From positions 434,001 to 498,000 of the forward strand of contig NZ_CP040814.1 in assembly GCF_019443965.1 (NCBI RefSeq): 64,000 bases of DNA. The letters are read 5' to 3'. Below are positions 25,993 through 34,389 of the stretch, piece by piece (the stretch's first letter is position 1; each line of letters opens with the position of its first letter). The translations under genes and the position numbers were made by a program. The notes below the pieces were generated by a model. That model made no database searches. It was not told where the DNA came from and saw nothing but the letters and a program-made list of their open reading frames with translations. The stretch comes from Salinibacterium sp. M195. GTDB taxonomy: Bacteria; Actinomycetota; Actinomycetes; Actinomycetales; Microbacteriaceae.

Positions 25993-26133
25993 CAACCCTC
26001 GCCTAATAGACGGCCGCAAGACCGAAGATCAATCTAGCCTAGAACGTTTCTCGTTGTGGCTTTGGCGGTGCTGGCCAGAGCCGGTCGCTTTGTGCTCTCA
26101 TCTGACTCTGCGCAGAGGTACGAGGCCGGTAAC

Positions 26134-26183
26134 AAGAACAGCCCCCAAACTTGGCGAGAAACACCAGTTCGAGAGCTGTTCTT
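26134..26183. repeat. 9-bp inverted repeat next to tRNA-Leu
   Basis: AAGAACAGC at 26134-26142 and its exact complement GCTGTTCTT at 26175-26183 are separated by 32 nt, just downstream of the tRNA-Leu 3' end. The long loop and absence of a T tract make a classical terminator unlikely, though it could still act in tRNA 3' processing or termination. Confidence 0.5.
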
Positions 26184-26188
26184 CACTG

Positions 26189-26272
26189 TGCGCGAGGGGG
26201 GACTTGAACCCCCACGTCCTTTCGAACACACGGACCTGAACCGTGCGCGTCTACCAATTCCGCCACTCACGC
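26189..26272 (-). tRNA. tRNA-Leu(CAG)
   Basis: An 84-nt class II tRNA. The acceptor stem GCGTGAG pairs with CTCGCGC (one G-T pair), the D-arm is GTGGCGGAATTGGTAGAC, the anticodon is CAG in the GTTCAGGTC loop, and there is a short variable arm and a T-arm with GGTTCAAGTCC. CCA is not encoded. It marks the right edge of the polysaccharide locus. Confidence 0.95.
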
Positions 26273-26482
26273 GTGGGTCGAGTTAAACACTCAACTGAGT
26301 GAGATTATCACAGCGCTAACATGATCAGCGACTCGGCTTCAAGCACCAATTCACTAACGATTCACAGTTTCGTCATATAAGGTCGATAGCTGCCCGTGTG
26401 TGCACAACGCCGGGTTCAACCAGACATGATCAAGGACTGCCGAATCTGGCAGTGCACAGACCACACCCCTGGGGGTTACCGC

Positions 26483-27199
26483 GTGAAACGAATGCTGACA
26501 CTCAGCGCAATCATGGCAGTTGTCGTGAGCGTGACGGTTCCAGCCGCAGCACACATGGAACCATCGTCGCGCGATCTTCCATCCACAGCTTCGGCCGCTT
26601 CGGCATCCACAATTCTTCAGCAATCTGCTGCCGTCTCTTCGAAAGAAGCCGACGCAGCCATTCCCGCCCAGTCCTTCGCTTCGTCGATAGACGCGGCGAT
26701 CGCGCCCGCGACGCGAGACGCCCTCGCAATCAAGGCGCCCGTCGTCGAGCCACCACCCGAGCCCGAGCCCGTCTACTCGGGCCCCTCAGGTTCCTTCGCT
26801 GGCAGCTACGGTGGAGAGTTCGCCGGTTTTCTCGCAATGTGGCCAGCAAACGCACCCGTCAATGATGGCTTCGGCTACCGCGGCTCTGAGTTCCACGGTG
26901 GCATCGACATCATGACCGGCAGCGGCGTGACCCTTGTTTCCGCATCTCCCGGCGTCGTGACTCAGGTCACCTACGGCGGAGGTTGGGGCCAGTACGTCAA
27001 AATCGATCACGGCAGTGGAGTTTCTACTCTCTATTCGCACATGATTCAGGGCTCACAGATGGTCTCTCCCGGCCAAACTGTTGCCGCGGGGACTCCCATC
27101 GGTTTGAGCGGAAGCACCGGCTATGTCACCGTCGCCCACCTCCACTTTGAGACCTACATCAACGGCACGCGCGTTGACCCGATGGGCCTGCTGCCCTAA
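26483..27199 (+). CDS. Secreted M23 family metallopeptidase
   Basis: A 238-residue exported zinc endopeptidase that would cut peptidoglycan cross-bridges. Residues 1-23 form a signal peptide (MKRMLTLSAI then a hydrophobic core and AAA cleavage region). A low-complexity Ala/Ser and Pro/Glu stretch spans 30-98, and the LytM/M23 domain 115-236. Zinc ligands are H138 and D142 in HGGID and H221 in HLHFE, with H219 as the partner histidine. The start is GTG 26483, which places the signal peptide at the N-terminus; the longer frame from 26396 would bury it. It stands alone between tRNA-Leu and the fhaA operon. Confidence 0.88.
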   Translation: MKRMLTLSAIMAVVVSVTVPAAAHMEPSSRDLPSTASAASASTILQQSAAVSSKEADAAIPAQSFASSIDAAIAPATRDALAIKAPVVEPPPEPEPVYSGPSGSFAGSYGGEFAGFLAMWPANAPVNDGFGYRGSEFHGGIDIMTGSGVTLVSASPGVVTQVTYGGGWGQYVKIDHGSGVSTLYSHMIQGSQMVSPGQTVAAGTPIGLSGSTGYVTVAHLHFETYINGTRVDPMGLLP

Positions 27200-27278
27200 T
27201 TGCTCGGCGTCGGTAACGGGCTAGCCTCTCTCAACAGCTAACATCGACGTACCAACATGAGCTATTACGAGGAGAGCT

Positions 27279-27995
27279 TTGGGTCTTCTGGACAACTTTG
27301 AGCGAGGTCTTGAGCGCGCCGTCAATGGCGCATTCGCCAAGACCTTCAAAAGTGGTCTGCAACCTGTCGAGATAACGAGCGCATTGCGCCGCGAACTCGA
27401 CACGCAGGCCGCCGTAGTGTCACGCGATCGCATCCTCGTGCCCAATAGCTTTACGGTGCGCCTCAGCCAGACCGACTACCAGCGGATGGTCGGCCTCGGG
27501 TCGACCCTCATTTCCGAGTTGACTGAACTTGTCCAGCGTCACGCCACCGCCCAGCATTACTCCTTCTCTGGCGGAATCTCGATTTCACTTTCCGCTGACC
27601 CCGCGCTGAGTCAGGGCATGATCGAGGTTGACTCCGTCAGCGTCAAAGGAACGGTCGCCTGGACTCCCGTTCTCGAAATCAACGGCACACGGCATCCCCT
27701 CGTACACTCCCGCACCATCATTGGTCGAGGAAGCGAAGCTGACATCACGGTTGATGACAACGGCATCTCCCGTAAACACGTTGAGGTCTTGTGGGACGGC
27801 ACGAGAGCCGAAGTCAACGATCTCAACTCCACCAACGGGTCCAAATTGAACGGATCTCCGGTTTCCCGCGCACCACTTGCGCCAGAATCCGTGATTGATG
27901 TCGGTCGAACCCGTATCGTGTTCCGTGTGCTTGCCCAATCCGCAGATGGCGATCAGTCCTCTGATCACCACAACGACCGGGGGTTCACCCTATGA
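27279..27995 (+). CDS. fhaA: FHA domain protein with N-terminal DUF3662
   Basis: A 238-residue cytoplasmic protein. Residues 1-115 are DUF3662 (LLDNFERGLERAVNGAFAKTF). After a short linker, an FHA domain runs from about 145 to 225 with IIGRGSEADITVDDNGISRKHVEV and DLNSTNGSKLNG, the phosphothreonine-binding loops. In mycobacteria FhaA binds the kinase PknB and the flippase MurJ pseudokinase complex; that role is assumed by homology. The start is TTG 27279 after GAGGAG. The linker is much shorter than in mycobacterial FhaA. It overlaps fhaB by 4 nt (ATGA) and heads the operon. Confidence 0.9.
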   Translation: MGLLDNFERGLERAVNGAFAKTFKSGLQPVEITSALRRELDTQAAVVSRDRILVPNSFTVRLSQTDYQRMVGLGSTLISELTELVQRHATAQHYSFSGGISISLSADPALSQGMIEVDSVSVKGTVAWTPVLEINGTRHPLVHSRTIIGRGSEADITVDDNGISRKHVEVLWDGTRAEVNDLNSTNGSKLNGSPVSRAPLAPESVIDVGRTRIVFRVLAQSADGDQSSDHHNDRGFTL

Positions 27996-28510
27996 GTGAA
28001 CTGACCCTCCTACTATTGCGCGTCGCTTTTCTCGCAATCATGTGGGGCTTCATCTTCGCCATTGTGTACGCCCTTCGCTCGGATCTCTTCGGAGAAAAGG
28101 TTCGACGGATGCCCGTGCAGAACTCCTCGCCGGCCGCGGCGCCCTCAGCTCCTCAAGCGCCAGTCACGGCGCAGGCGACAAAGCCCGTGCAACCGGCCCC
28201 CGTCTCGGGCAGCTCCCTCGATGCCACGCGTCTAGTTATTGTCTCTGGCTCGAAAGAGGGGCTCGAGATTTCACTGCCCGATGAGCAGCTGACGATCGGC
28301 CGTTCAAGCGAGTCTGGTCTAGTGATTCGCGACGACTACACGTCAACGCATCACGCACGACTGTTGCGGTGGGCCGACAGTTGGGTTGTTCAGGATCTCG
28401 ATTCCACGAACGGCACTTTCCTAGCGGGCCAACGCGTGAGCGTTCCGACCCCTATCCCGTTGAACACGCCAATCAAGATCGGCACTACCAGCTTCGAACT
28501 GCGACGGTAA
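27992..28510 (+). CDS. fhaB: Membrane-anchored FHA domain protein
   Basis: A 172-residue protein (FipA/FhaB type). One N-terminal membrane helix lies at about 5-28, a Pro/Ala-rich linker at about 43-70, and a C-terminal FHA domain at about 80-170 with LTIGRSSESGLVIRDDYTSTHHA and DLDSTNGTFLAGQRV. It recognises phosphothreonine and is thought to tie the Ser/Thr kinases to the division and elongation machinery. It is 4 nt upstream of pstP. Confidence 0.9.
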   Translation: MSELTLLLLRVAFLAIMWGFIFAIVYALRSDLFGEKVRRMPVQNSSPAAAPSAPQAPVTAQATKPVQPAPVSGSSLDATRLVIVSGSKEGLEISLPDEQLTIGRSSESGLVIRDDYTSTHHARLLRWADSWVVQDLDSTNGTFLAGQRVSVPTPIPLNTPIKIGTTSFELRR

Positions 28511-28514
28511 CTGG

Positions 28515-29759
28515 ATGGCCACGTCGGGCAACAGCGCTGCCGCATCCCATGTAGGTCGGGTCCGCGCCAATAATCAGGACTCTGCCTACGCGGGCACCCA
28601 CCTTTTTATCGTTGCGGACGGCATGGGTGGGCACGCTGGCGGCGATGTAGCTTCGGCAATCACGGTCAAGCATGTCGTCGAAGCTGACAGGATCTTCACG
28701 GATCCTGACGAAGCGGCCCAGGTGCTCCACGACACGCTGATCGCGGCCAACCACATTCTTTCTGACACCGTTATCGAGCACAATGAGCTCACCGGAATGG
28801 GCACCACCGTCAGCGGAATGGTCCGTGTTGGCAACAAGATGGCGATGGCTCACATTGGTGACTCCCGCATCTATTTGCTGCGCGACGGTGAAATGAAGCA
28901 AATTACTCACGACCACACGTTCGTTCAACGTTTGGTGGAGAGCGGTCGCATCACGCTAGAAGAGGCGGCAGTGCATCCTCGCCGCTCGGTGTTGATGCGA
29001 GTCTTGGGTGACGTAGACGCCTCCCCCGAAATCGATACTGAAGTTTTTGACACCCGGTCAGGCGACCGTTGGTTACTGTGTTCCGATGGCTTGAGCAGTT
29101 TTGTCACAGAAGACAAGATTGCGGCAACCTTGCGCCGCGTGACTGACCCGGACGCGGCGACAGAGCGTCTCGTTCAGGCAAGCCTCGATCAGGGTGCGCC
29201 AGACAATGTCACCGTTGTGCTCGTCGATATCGGTGACGACGAGACGTCAGCCCACGTCCCACCATTAACTGTTGGTTCGGCTGCCTCGCCCCTGTCGTTC
29301 GAGCCGACGATCGCCAAAAAGCCCATTCGCCTGCCGAATCTTCTTCTGCACCCGCTCAAGGCGACCCAGCCAGACGACAGCCACTTCGAGCCGGAATCTG
29401 ATGAGTACTATCAGGCGATCATCCGTGAGGATCGTCGCCGAGTTCGCCGTCGCCACCTTTCCTGGATCGCATTCATCACCATCACGATTGCGGCCATTGC
29501 TGGCGGCCTCATTGTTGGTTACCAATACACGCAACAGCAGTTCTACGTGGGCGCTGATGATGGCCAGGTGGCGATCTACCAGGGTGTTCAACAAGACATC
29601 GGCCCCATTTCGATGTCGCACGTCTACCAGGTCACTGATATTCGGATGACTGATCTGCCGTTGTACCGTCGCGCCAGCGTCGAGAACACGATTAACGCGC
29701 ACGATCTCGAGGATGCTCGCCGAATAGTGAGAACGTTGTCTGATGCCCGCCTCCCCTAG
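28515..29759 (+). CDS. pstP: PP2C-type Ser/Thr protein phosphatase
   Basis: A 414-residue membrane phosphatase that reverses PknA/PknB phosphorylation. The catalytic PP2C domain spans about 8-240, with RANNQDSAY, DGMGGHAGG (metal-binding D35), HIGDSRIYLLRDG and DNVTVVLVDI. A linker follows, then one transmembrane helix near 314-336 and an extracellular tail of about 75 residues. The tail is short relative to mycobacterial PstP. The 3' end overlaps rodA by 17 nt. Confidence 0.93.
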   Translation: MATSGNSAAASHVGRVRANNQDSAYAGTHLFIVADGMGGHAGGDVASAITVKHVVEADRIFTDPDEAAQVLHDTLIAANHILSDTVIEHNELTGMGTTVSGMVRVGNKMAMAHIGDSRIYLLRDGEMKQITHDHTFVQRLVESGRITLEEAAVHPRRSVLMRVLGDVDASPEIDTEVFDTRSGDRWLLCSDGLSSFVTEDKIAATLRRVTDPDAATERLVQASLDQGAPDNVTVVLVDIGDDETSAHVPPLTVGSAASPLSFEPTIAKKPIRLPNLLLHPLKATQPDDSHFEPESDEYYQAIIREDRRRVRRRHLSWIAFITITIAAIAGGLIVGYQYTQQQFYVGADDGQVAIYQGVQQDIGPISMSHVYQVTDIRMTDLPLYRRASVENTINAHDLEDARRIVRTLSDARLP

Positions 29760-31188
29760 CCAAGACGCTCGCGCCTCGGCTACGGCCGGCCCGCGAGCGA
29801 TCACCGAAAGCATCCGCCTTAAGCTGCGGGTGCCTGCCCGCCTGCGCAATCTCGAGATGCTCCTCGTTGTGGTGGCAATTCTCATCAACCTCGGTTCCAT
29901 CGCTCTCGTGCAATTGGGTGCGATCGGTCACCTCGGGTTCACGGTCCTTGGCCTTTCGGGGTTGCTTGGCGTTCTCGTCTTCGGCATGCACATCACTCTT
30001 CGGGTGACGGCGCGGGATGCTGATCCGCTGATTCTGCCCATAATCACGGTGCTCAATGGGCTCGGTATCGCCATGATTTATCGTCTCGACCTGGCAAAGG
30101 AAGCTACGGGGTGGTCAAGCGGCGGCATCCGTCAGATCGTCTGGACAGGCATTGCCATCATCATTGCGATGGCGGTTCTCCTCATCATCAAGAATCACCG
30201 CGTTCTGCAGCGTTACCGTTACATCGCGATGTTCAGCGGCATCGTTTTGCTGCTGCTGCCGCTGGCTCCGGTTATCGGAGATGTCCGCTTTGGTGCGCGC
30301 CTGTGGGTTCAGTTCGGCTTGTTCTCGTTCCAGCCGGGTGAACTTGCCAAGATTGCGCTCGCTGTTTTCTTCGCCGGTTATCTGGTGTCAGCGCGAGACT
30401 CACTCTCGATGGTTGGCCGCAAGGTGCTGGGGATGACTTTCCCGCGGGCTCGTGATCTTGGGCCCATCATTGTTGTCTTTGTAGCTTCCATGCTCGTGCT
30501 GATCTTCCAACGCGATATGGGAACGGCCCTGCTCTACTTCGGCCTGTTTCTCGTGATGATTTACGTCGCTACCGGGCGTTCAAGTTGGATTGTGCTCGGG
30601 ATGGCCATGTTCTTGGGGGGCGCTTTTGTCGCCAGCCGGTACCTGACCTACATTTCAGGGCGCATCGACGCTTGGCTCGATCCTTTCAATCCAGAGGTTT
30701 ACAACGCAGAGGGTGGGAGCTATCAGCTGGCGCAAGGGCTCTTTGGACTCGCCGACGGCGGGCTCATAGGCACCGGGTTCGGTCGCGGAAGCCCCAATAT
30801 CACCCCCCTCGCCGAGAGCGACTACATCATCTCAGCGCTTGGCGAAGAGCTAGGTCTTATCGGCATTTTCGCAATTCTGGCGTTGTACCTTCTCTTTGTG
30901 TCTCGTGGATTCCGCATCGGCTTTGCCGGTCAAGATGATTTCGGCCGCCTCTTAGGGGTCGGTCTCGCTTTCGTGATCGCGCTCCAGGTGTTTGTCGTCA
31001 TCGGTGGTGTCACCCGCGTTATTCCGCTGACCGGTCTTACGACCCCGTTCTTGGCCGCCGGAGGTTCGTCCTTGGTCGCTAACTGGATCATTGCGGCCCT
31101 GTTGTTGCGACTCTCAGATACTGTGCGTCACCAGCCTCAACTTGTTATTGAGCCGTCCCTTGACAACCGATCGGTGGTGGGGCAGTGA
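29743..31188 (+). CDS. rodA: SEDS-family peptidoglycan glycosyltransferase
   Basis: A 481-residue polytopic SEDS protein (FtsW/RodA family) that polymerises lipid II in partnership with the class B PBP encoded next. About eleven to twelve helices are visible. Signature segments include WVQFGLFSFQPGELAKIALAVFF, FQRDMGTALLYFG, GTGFGRGSPNITPLAESDYIISALGEELG and PLTGLTTPFLAAGGSSL. Position between pstP and pbpA is the conserved actinobacterial arrangement. It overlaps pbpA by 4 nt. Confidence 0.93.
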   Translation: MPASPSQDARASATAGPRAITESIRLKLRVPARLRNLEMLLVVVAILINLGSIALVQLGAIGHLGFTVLGLSGLLGVLVFGMHITLRVTARDADPLILPIITVLNGLGIAMIYRLDLAKEATGWSSGGIRQIVWTGIAIIIAMAVLLIIKNHRVLQRYRYIAMFSGIVLLLLPLAPVIGDVRFGARLWVQFGLFSFQPGELAKIALAVFFAGYLVSARDSLSMVGRKVLGMTFPRARDLGPIIVVFVASMLVLIFQRDMGTALLYFGLFLVMIYVATGRSSWIVLGMAMFLGGAFVASRYLTYISGRIDAWLDPFNPEVYNAEGGSYQLAQGLFGLADGGLIGTGFGRGSPNITPLAESDYIISALGEELGLIGIFAILALYLLFVSRGFRIGFAGQDDFGRLLGVGLAFVIALQVFVVIGGVTRVIPLTGLTTPFLAAGGSSLVANWIIAALLLRLSDTVRHQPQLVIEPSLDNRSVVGQ

Positions 31189-32639
31189 ACCGCGAACTCA
31201 AACGCGTAAGCACGGTGGTGTTGCTGATGTTCGTGAGCTTATTTATCTCTAGCTCCATAATTCAGGTTGTTACCGCCGATAGCCTGCAGGCGGATGGCCG
31301 AAACGTACGCACCCTTTACGCAAGTTACTCAGCCGAACGCGGTCCGATTCTGGTGGATGGCGTTGCCATCGCCCTATCTGAACCTGCTGACGATGAATTC
31401 AAGTTTTTGCGGGTCTACCCTCAGGGTGAGCTGTACGCGCCCGTCACCGGGTACCTCACGTTGAACCAGGGAAACACTGGCCTCGAAAATTCACTTAATG
31501 ACTATTTGAGTGGATCATCCAACGATCAGTTCTTCGATCAGGTCAATTCAATCTTGACGGGCCAGAACCCGACGGGCGCTGCAGTCGAGCTCACTATCGA
31601 TCCTGTGGTTCAGCAGGCTGCATGGGATGCGCTCGGTGACTATAAGGGTGCCGTCGTCGCGATTAACCCCAAGACCGGCGAAGTCCTGGCAATGGTTTCG
31701 AAACCAACTTTCGATCCGAATGAACTTGCCGTGCACGACACTGCTGCGGTGATCGACGCCTATGACCGTCTCCTCAACGACCCGGATGGTCCATTCTTCA
31801 ACCGCACTCTTGCTGGCCCATTGGATCCTCCTGGGTCGACGTTCAAACTTGTTGTTGCGGCGGCCGCACTCGAGAGCGGCGAGTACACGGCCAGCAGCAC
31901 TTTCCCGAACCCCGCAGAACTTCAGCTCCCCGAGACCTCCTTTGTCATCAGCAACGCCGACAGCGCAACCTGCGGTAGCGGAAGCACAGCGTCGATCGCT
32001 ACCGCGATCCGCCTGTCGTGCAACATCCCGTTTGCCCAGCTTGGCGACGCTTTGGGCTCGAACGCGATTCGTGAACAGGCCAACAAATTTGGCTTCAATG
32101 AGAGCGTCTCCATTCCTCTTGATTCGACCGAAAGCGTTTACCCCCGCGCGCTTGACCAGCCGCAAACAATGCTCTCGGCATTCGGCCAATCCAGCGTTCG
32201 AGCATCACCGTTACAGATTGCGATGGTTTCGATGGCGATCGCGAACAGCGGCACGCTTATGCAACCCAACCTTGTTGAGAGCATCATGGCATCCGATCTC
32301 ACAACGATCCAGTCCTTCGAACCGACCCTTTTCGGTCAGGCAATTAGTCCGCAAACGGCGGCCGCGCTCACCCAGATGATGGTGGACGGGGTCAACAACG
32401 GGGCAGCTTCTAATGCCGGCATTGATGGGGTCGAGGTCGCAGGAAAGACCGGTACAGCAGAGAACGGGGAAGGTGAGCCCTACACACTGTGGTTCACTGG
32501 ATTCGCGCCGGCAAATGATCCAGAAGTTGTTGTCGCGGTAGTTGTCCAAGATGGTGGCGGGCTAGGACAGTCCGGTACCTCTAGTGGCATCTCCGCACCA
32601 ATTGGGCGTCAAGTACTAGAGGCGGTGCTAAACAGATGA
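31185..32639 (+). CDS. pbpA: Class B penicillin-binding protein (transpeptidase)
   Basis: A 484-residue membrane-anchored transpeptidase that cross-links peptidoglycan with RodA. It has an N-terminal anchor helix (about 8-29), a dimerisation region, and a transpeptidase domain with all three active-site motifs: STFK with nucleophile S218 and K221, SCN at 278-280, and KTGTAE at 421-426. Length is typical of actinobacterial PbpA. GTG start overlaps the rodA stop; the 3' end overlaps pknA by 4 nt. Confidence 0.94.
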   Translation: MNRELKRVSTVVLLMFVSLFISSSIIQVVTADSLQADGRNVRTLYASYSAERGPILVDGVAIALSEPADDEFKFLRVYPQGELYAPVTGYLTLNQGNTGLENSLNDYLSGSSNDQFFDQVNSILTGQNPTGAAVELTIDPVVQQAAWDALGDYKGAVVAINPKTGEVLAMVSKPTFDPNELAVHDTAAVIDAYDRLLNDPDGPFFNRTLAGPLDPPGSTFKLVVAAAALESGEYTASSTFPNPAELQLPETSFVISNADSATCGSGSTASIATAIRLSCNIPFAQLGDALGSNAIREQANKFGFNESVSIPLDSTESVYPRALDQPQTMLSAFGQSSVRASPLQIAMVSMAIANSGTLMQPNLVESIMASDLTTIQSFEPTLFGQAISPQTAAALTQMMVDGVNNGAASNAGIDGVEVAGKTGTAENGEGEPYTLWFTGFAPANDPEVVVAVVVQDGGGLGQSGTSSGISAPIGRQVLEAVLNR

Positions 32640-34318
32640 GACCAACGAGCGGACTCACATTCGGCGGTAGATACCAACTCTCCAGTCGCGTAGCGATTGG
32701 TGGCATGGGCGAGGTGTGGCAAGCCACAGACCTCGTAATAGGTCGAACGGTTGCGATCAAAATCCTCAAGGATGAGTATCTTGGCGACCCCGGTTTCCTT
32801 GAGCGCTTTCGCGCGGAAGCTCGTCACGCCGCACTCGTTAACCACGAGGGCATCGCTAATGTCTTCGACTACGGCGAGGAAGACGGTAGTGCTTACCTCG
32901 TCATGGAGCTTGTTCCCGGCGAAGCTCTCAGCGCGATCATCGAACGTGAGCGGGTGCTCGATCCTGACCGCGTGCTCGACATGGTCGCTCAAACCGCTGC
33001 GGCACTCCAGGCTGCTCACGCGGCAGGTCTCGTGCACCGCGACATCAAGCCCGGAAACCTTCTCATCACTCCAGAAGGTCGCGTCAAAATCACCGACTTC
33101 GGAATTGCTCGCATTGCGGACCAAGTACCGCTCACGGCAACTGGTCAAGTCATGGGAACAGTGCAATATTTGTCCCCAGAGCAGGCCAGCGGTCATCCGG
33201 CATCGCCAACGACCGACATCTACTCCCTCGGCATTGTCGCGTACGAGGCATTAGCCGGGCGTCGTCCGTTCACGGGCGAATCTCAAGTCGCGATCGCGAT
33301 GGCGCAGATCAACGAGACTCCGCCTGAGCTGCCGATGACGGTGTCTGAACCGGTGCGCAATCTGGTTTACGCTTGCCTCGCTAAATCGCCAGGAGATCGT
33401 CCGGCATCCGCATCGCACCTGTCACGTGCGGCTCAGTCGCTACGTCGTGGTGACGTCGCTGCCGCAGCAACGGCCGTCCCCGGAATTTTGGGAGATAACT
33501 CTCATGCCGCGACGGTCGGGCTCAACTACGGCAATTCCACCCAAGCAACCCGAGTTTTGAACACCGCAGGGGCTACTGGTGTTACGACGACTGCACTCGT
33601 CGATGAGCCCAAGAAGCGCAATCCCTGGACGTGGCCTATCGTCGCGCTCATTTCCTTGCTTGCCGTTGTGTTGATCGCCGTGATCATCGCGCTGCTCGCA
33701 AACCCCGACGAAGAAGTGCCGGTCGCGCCCACCTCCGGCACACCGACGTCGAGTGCGCCGACACCGTCAGTAGAACCGACAGCGGAAAAGGTTTCCCTCG
33801 CTGAAGATGAGGTGCTCGATCGCTACCAAGATGCTGTTCAGCAGATCCTCGACGAAAAGGGTCTCGTTCTTGATCCTCGGGTCGGAAGTGCTGCAGAGTC
33901 CATCGAAAAGGTCGGACTTTCGTATTCCGTAACACCGGTCGGTAACGTCACGGAAGGCTCAACCATCACGGTCTACTTCTATGACAAAGTTGCCGTAGCC
34001 CCAACCCCCACTCCTACAGTCCCGATAGCGAACACCATCACTCCCGGCGGGCCGTACCTGCCGGATGCCGTCGTGACGGTCAAGTGGGCGACCTACACGG
34101 GATGCCCCGATGGATATCCGCTCTCTGGCTTCAACTTCCTTATTCAGGGTGGCCCGGATTCTGGAACCTCCGCACAGGATCCAAACAGCACGGGCTTCGA
34201 CATCCAGCTCCCGTCAACGGTCGGGGAGTCGACCACAGTTTCGTACAGCGCCGTATGCACGGGTCTCTCGGACTCGCCGAAATCGTCGCCAGTTACCGTG
34301 ACCGTTGGGGCTCCGTAA
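32636..34318 (+). CDS. pknA: Ser/Thr protein kinase with one PASTA-like and one Fn3-like extracellular module
   Basis: A 560-residue receptor kinase. The kinase domain spans 12-270: Gly loop GGMGEVW (22-28), K42, HRDIKPGN (134-141) and DFG (154-156). A juxtamembrane linker runs to about 328 and a transmembrane helix lies near 332-355. The extracellular part has a PASTA-like module at about 385-452, a short proline/threonine linker, then a beta-rich region at about 468-558 with Cys at 490 and 541. This region resembles an Fn3/Ig fold. The extracellular extension is unusual, since mycobacterial PknA has almost none. Symbol assigned by synteny. Confidence 0.88.
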   Translation: MRPTSGLTFGGRYQLSSRVAIGGMGEVWQATDLVIGRTVAIKILKDEYLGDPGFLERFRAEARHAALVNHEGIANVFDYGEEDGSAYLVMELVPGEALSAIIERERVLDPDRVLDMVAQTAAALQAAHAAGLVHRDIKPGNLLITPEGRVKITDFGIARIADQVPLTATGQVMGTVQYLSPEQASGHPASPTTDIYSLGIVAYEALAGRRPFTGESQVAIAMAQINETPPELPMTVSEPVRNLVYACLAKSPGDRPASASHLSRAAQSLRRGDVAAAATAVPGILGDNSHAATVGLNYGNSTQATRVLNTAGATGVTTTALVDEPKKRNPWTWPIVALISLLAVVLIAVIIALLANPDEEVPVAPTSGTPTSSAPTPSVEPTAEKVSLAEDEVLDRYQDAVQQILDEKGLVLDPRVGSAAESIEKVGLSYSVTPVGNVTEGSTITVYFYDKVAVAPTPTPTVPIANTITPGGPYLPDAVVTVKWATYTGCPDGYPLSGFNFLIQGGPDSGTSAQDPNSTGFDIQLPSTVGESTTVSYSAVCTGLSDSPKSSPVTVTVGAP

Positions 34319-34389
34319 CCAAAGATCAAGAAGAGCAGCCGATAGACTAAAACGGTATTTACCCCACGAGAACAAACAGGAGTGAACTA

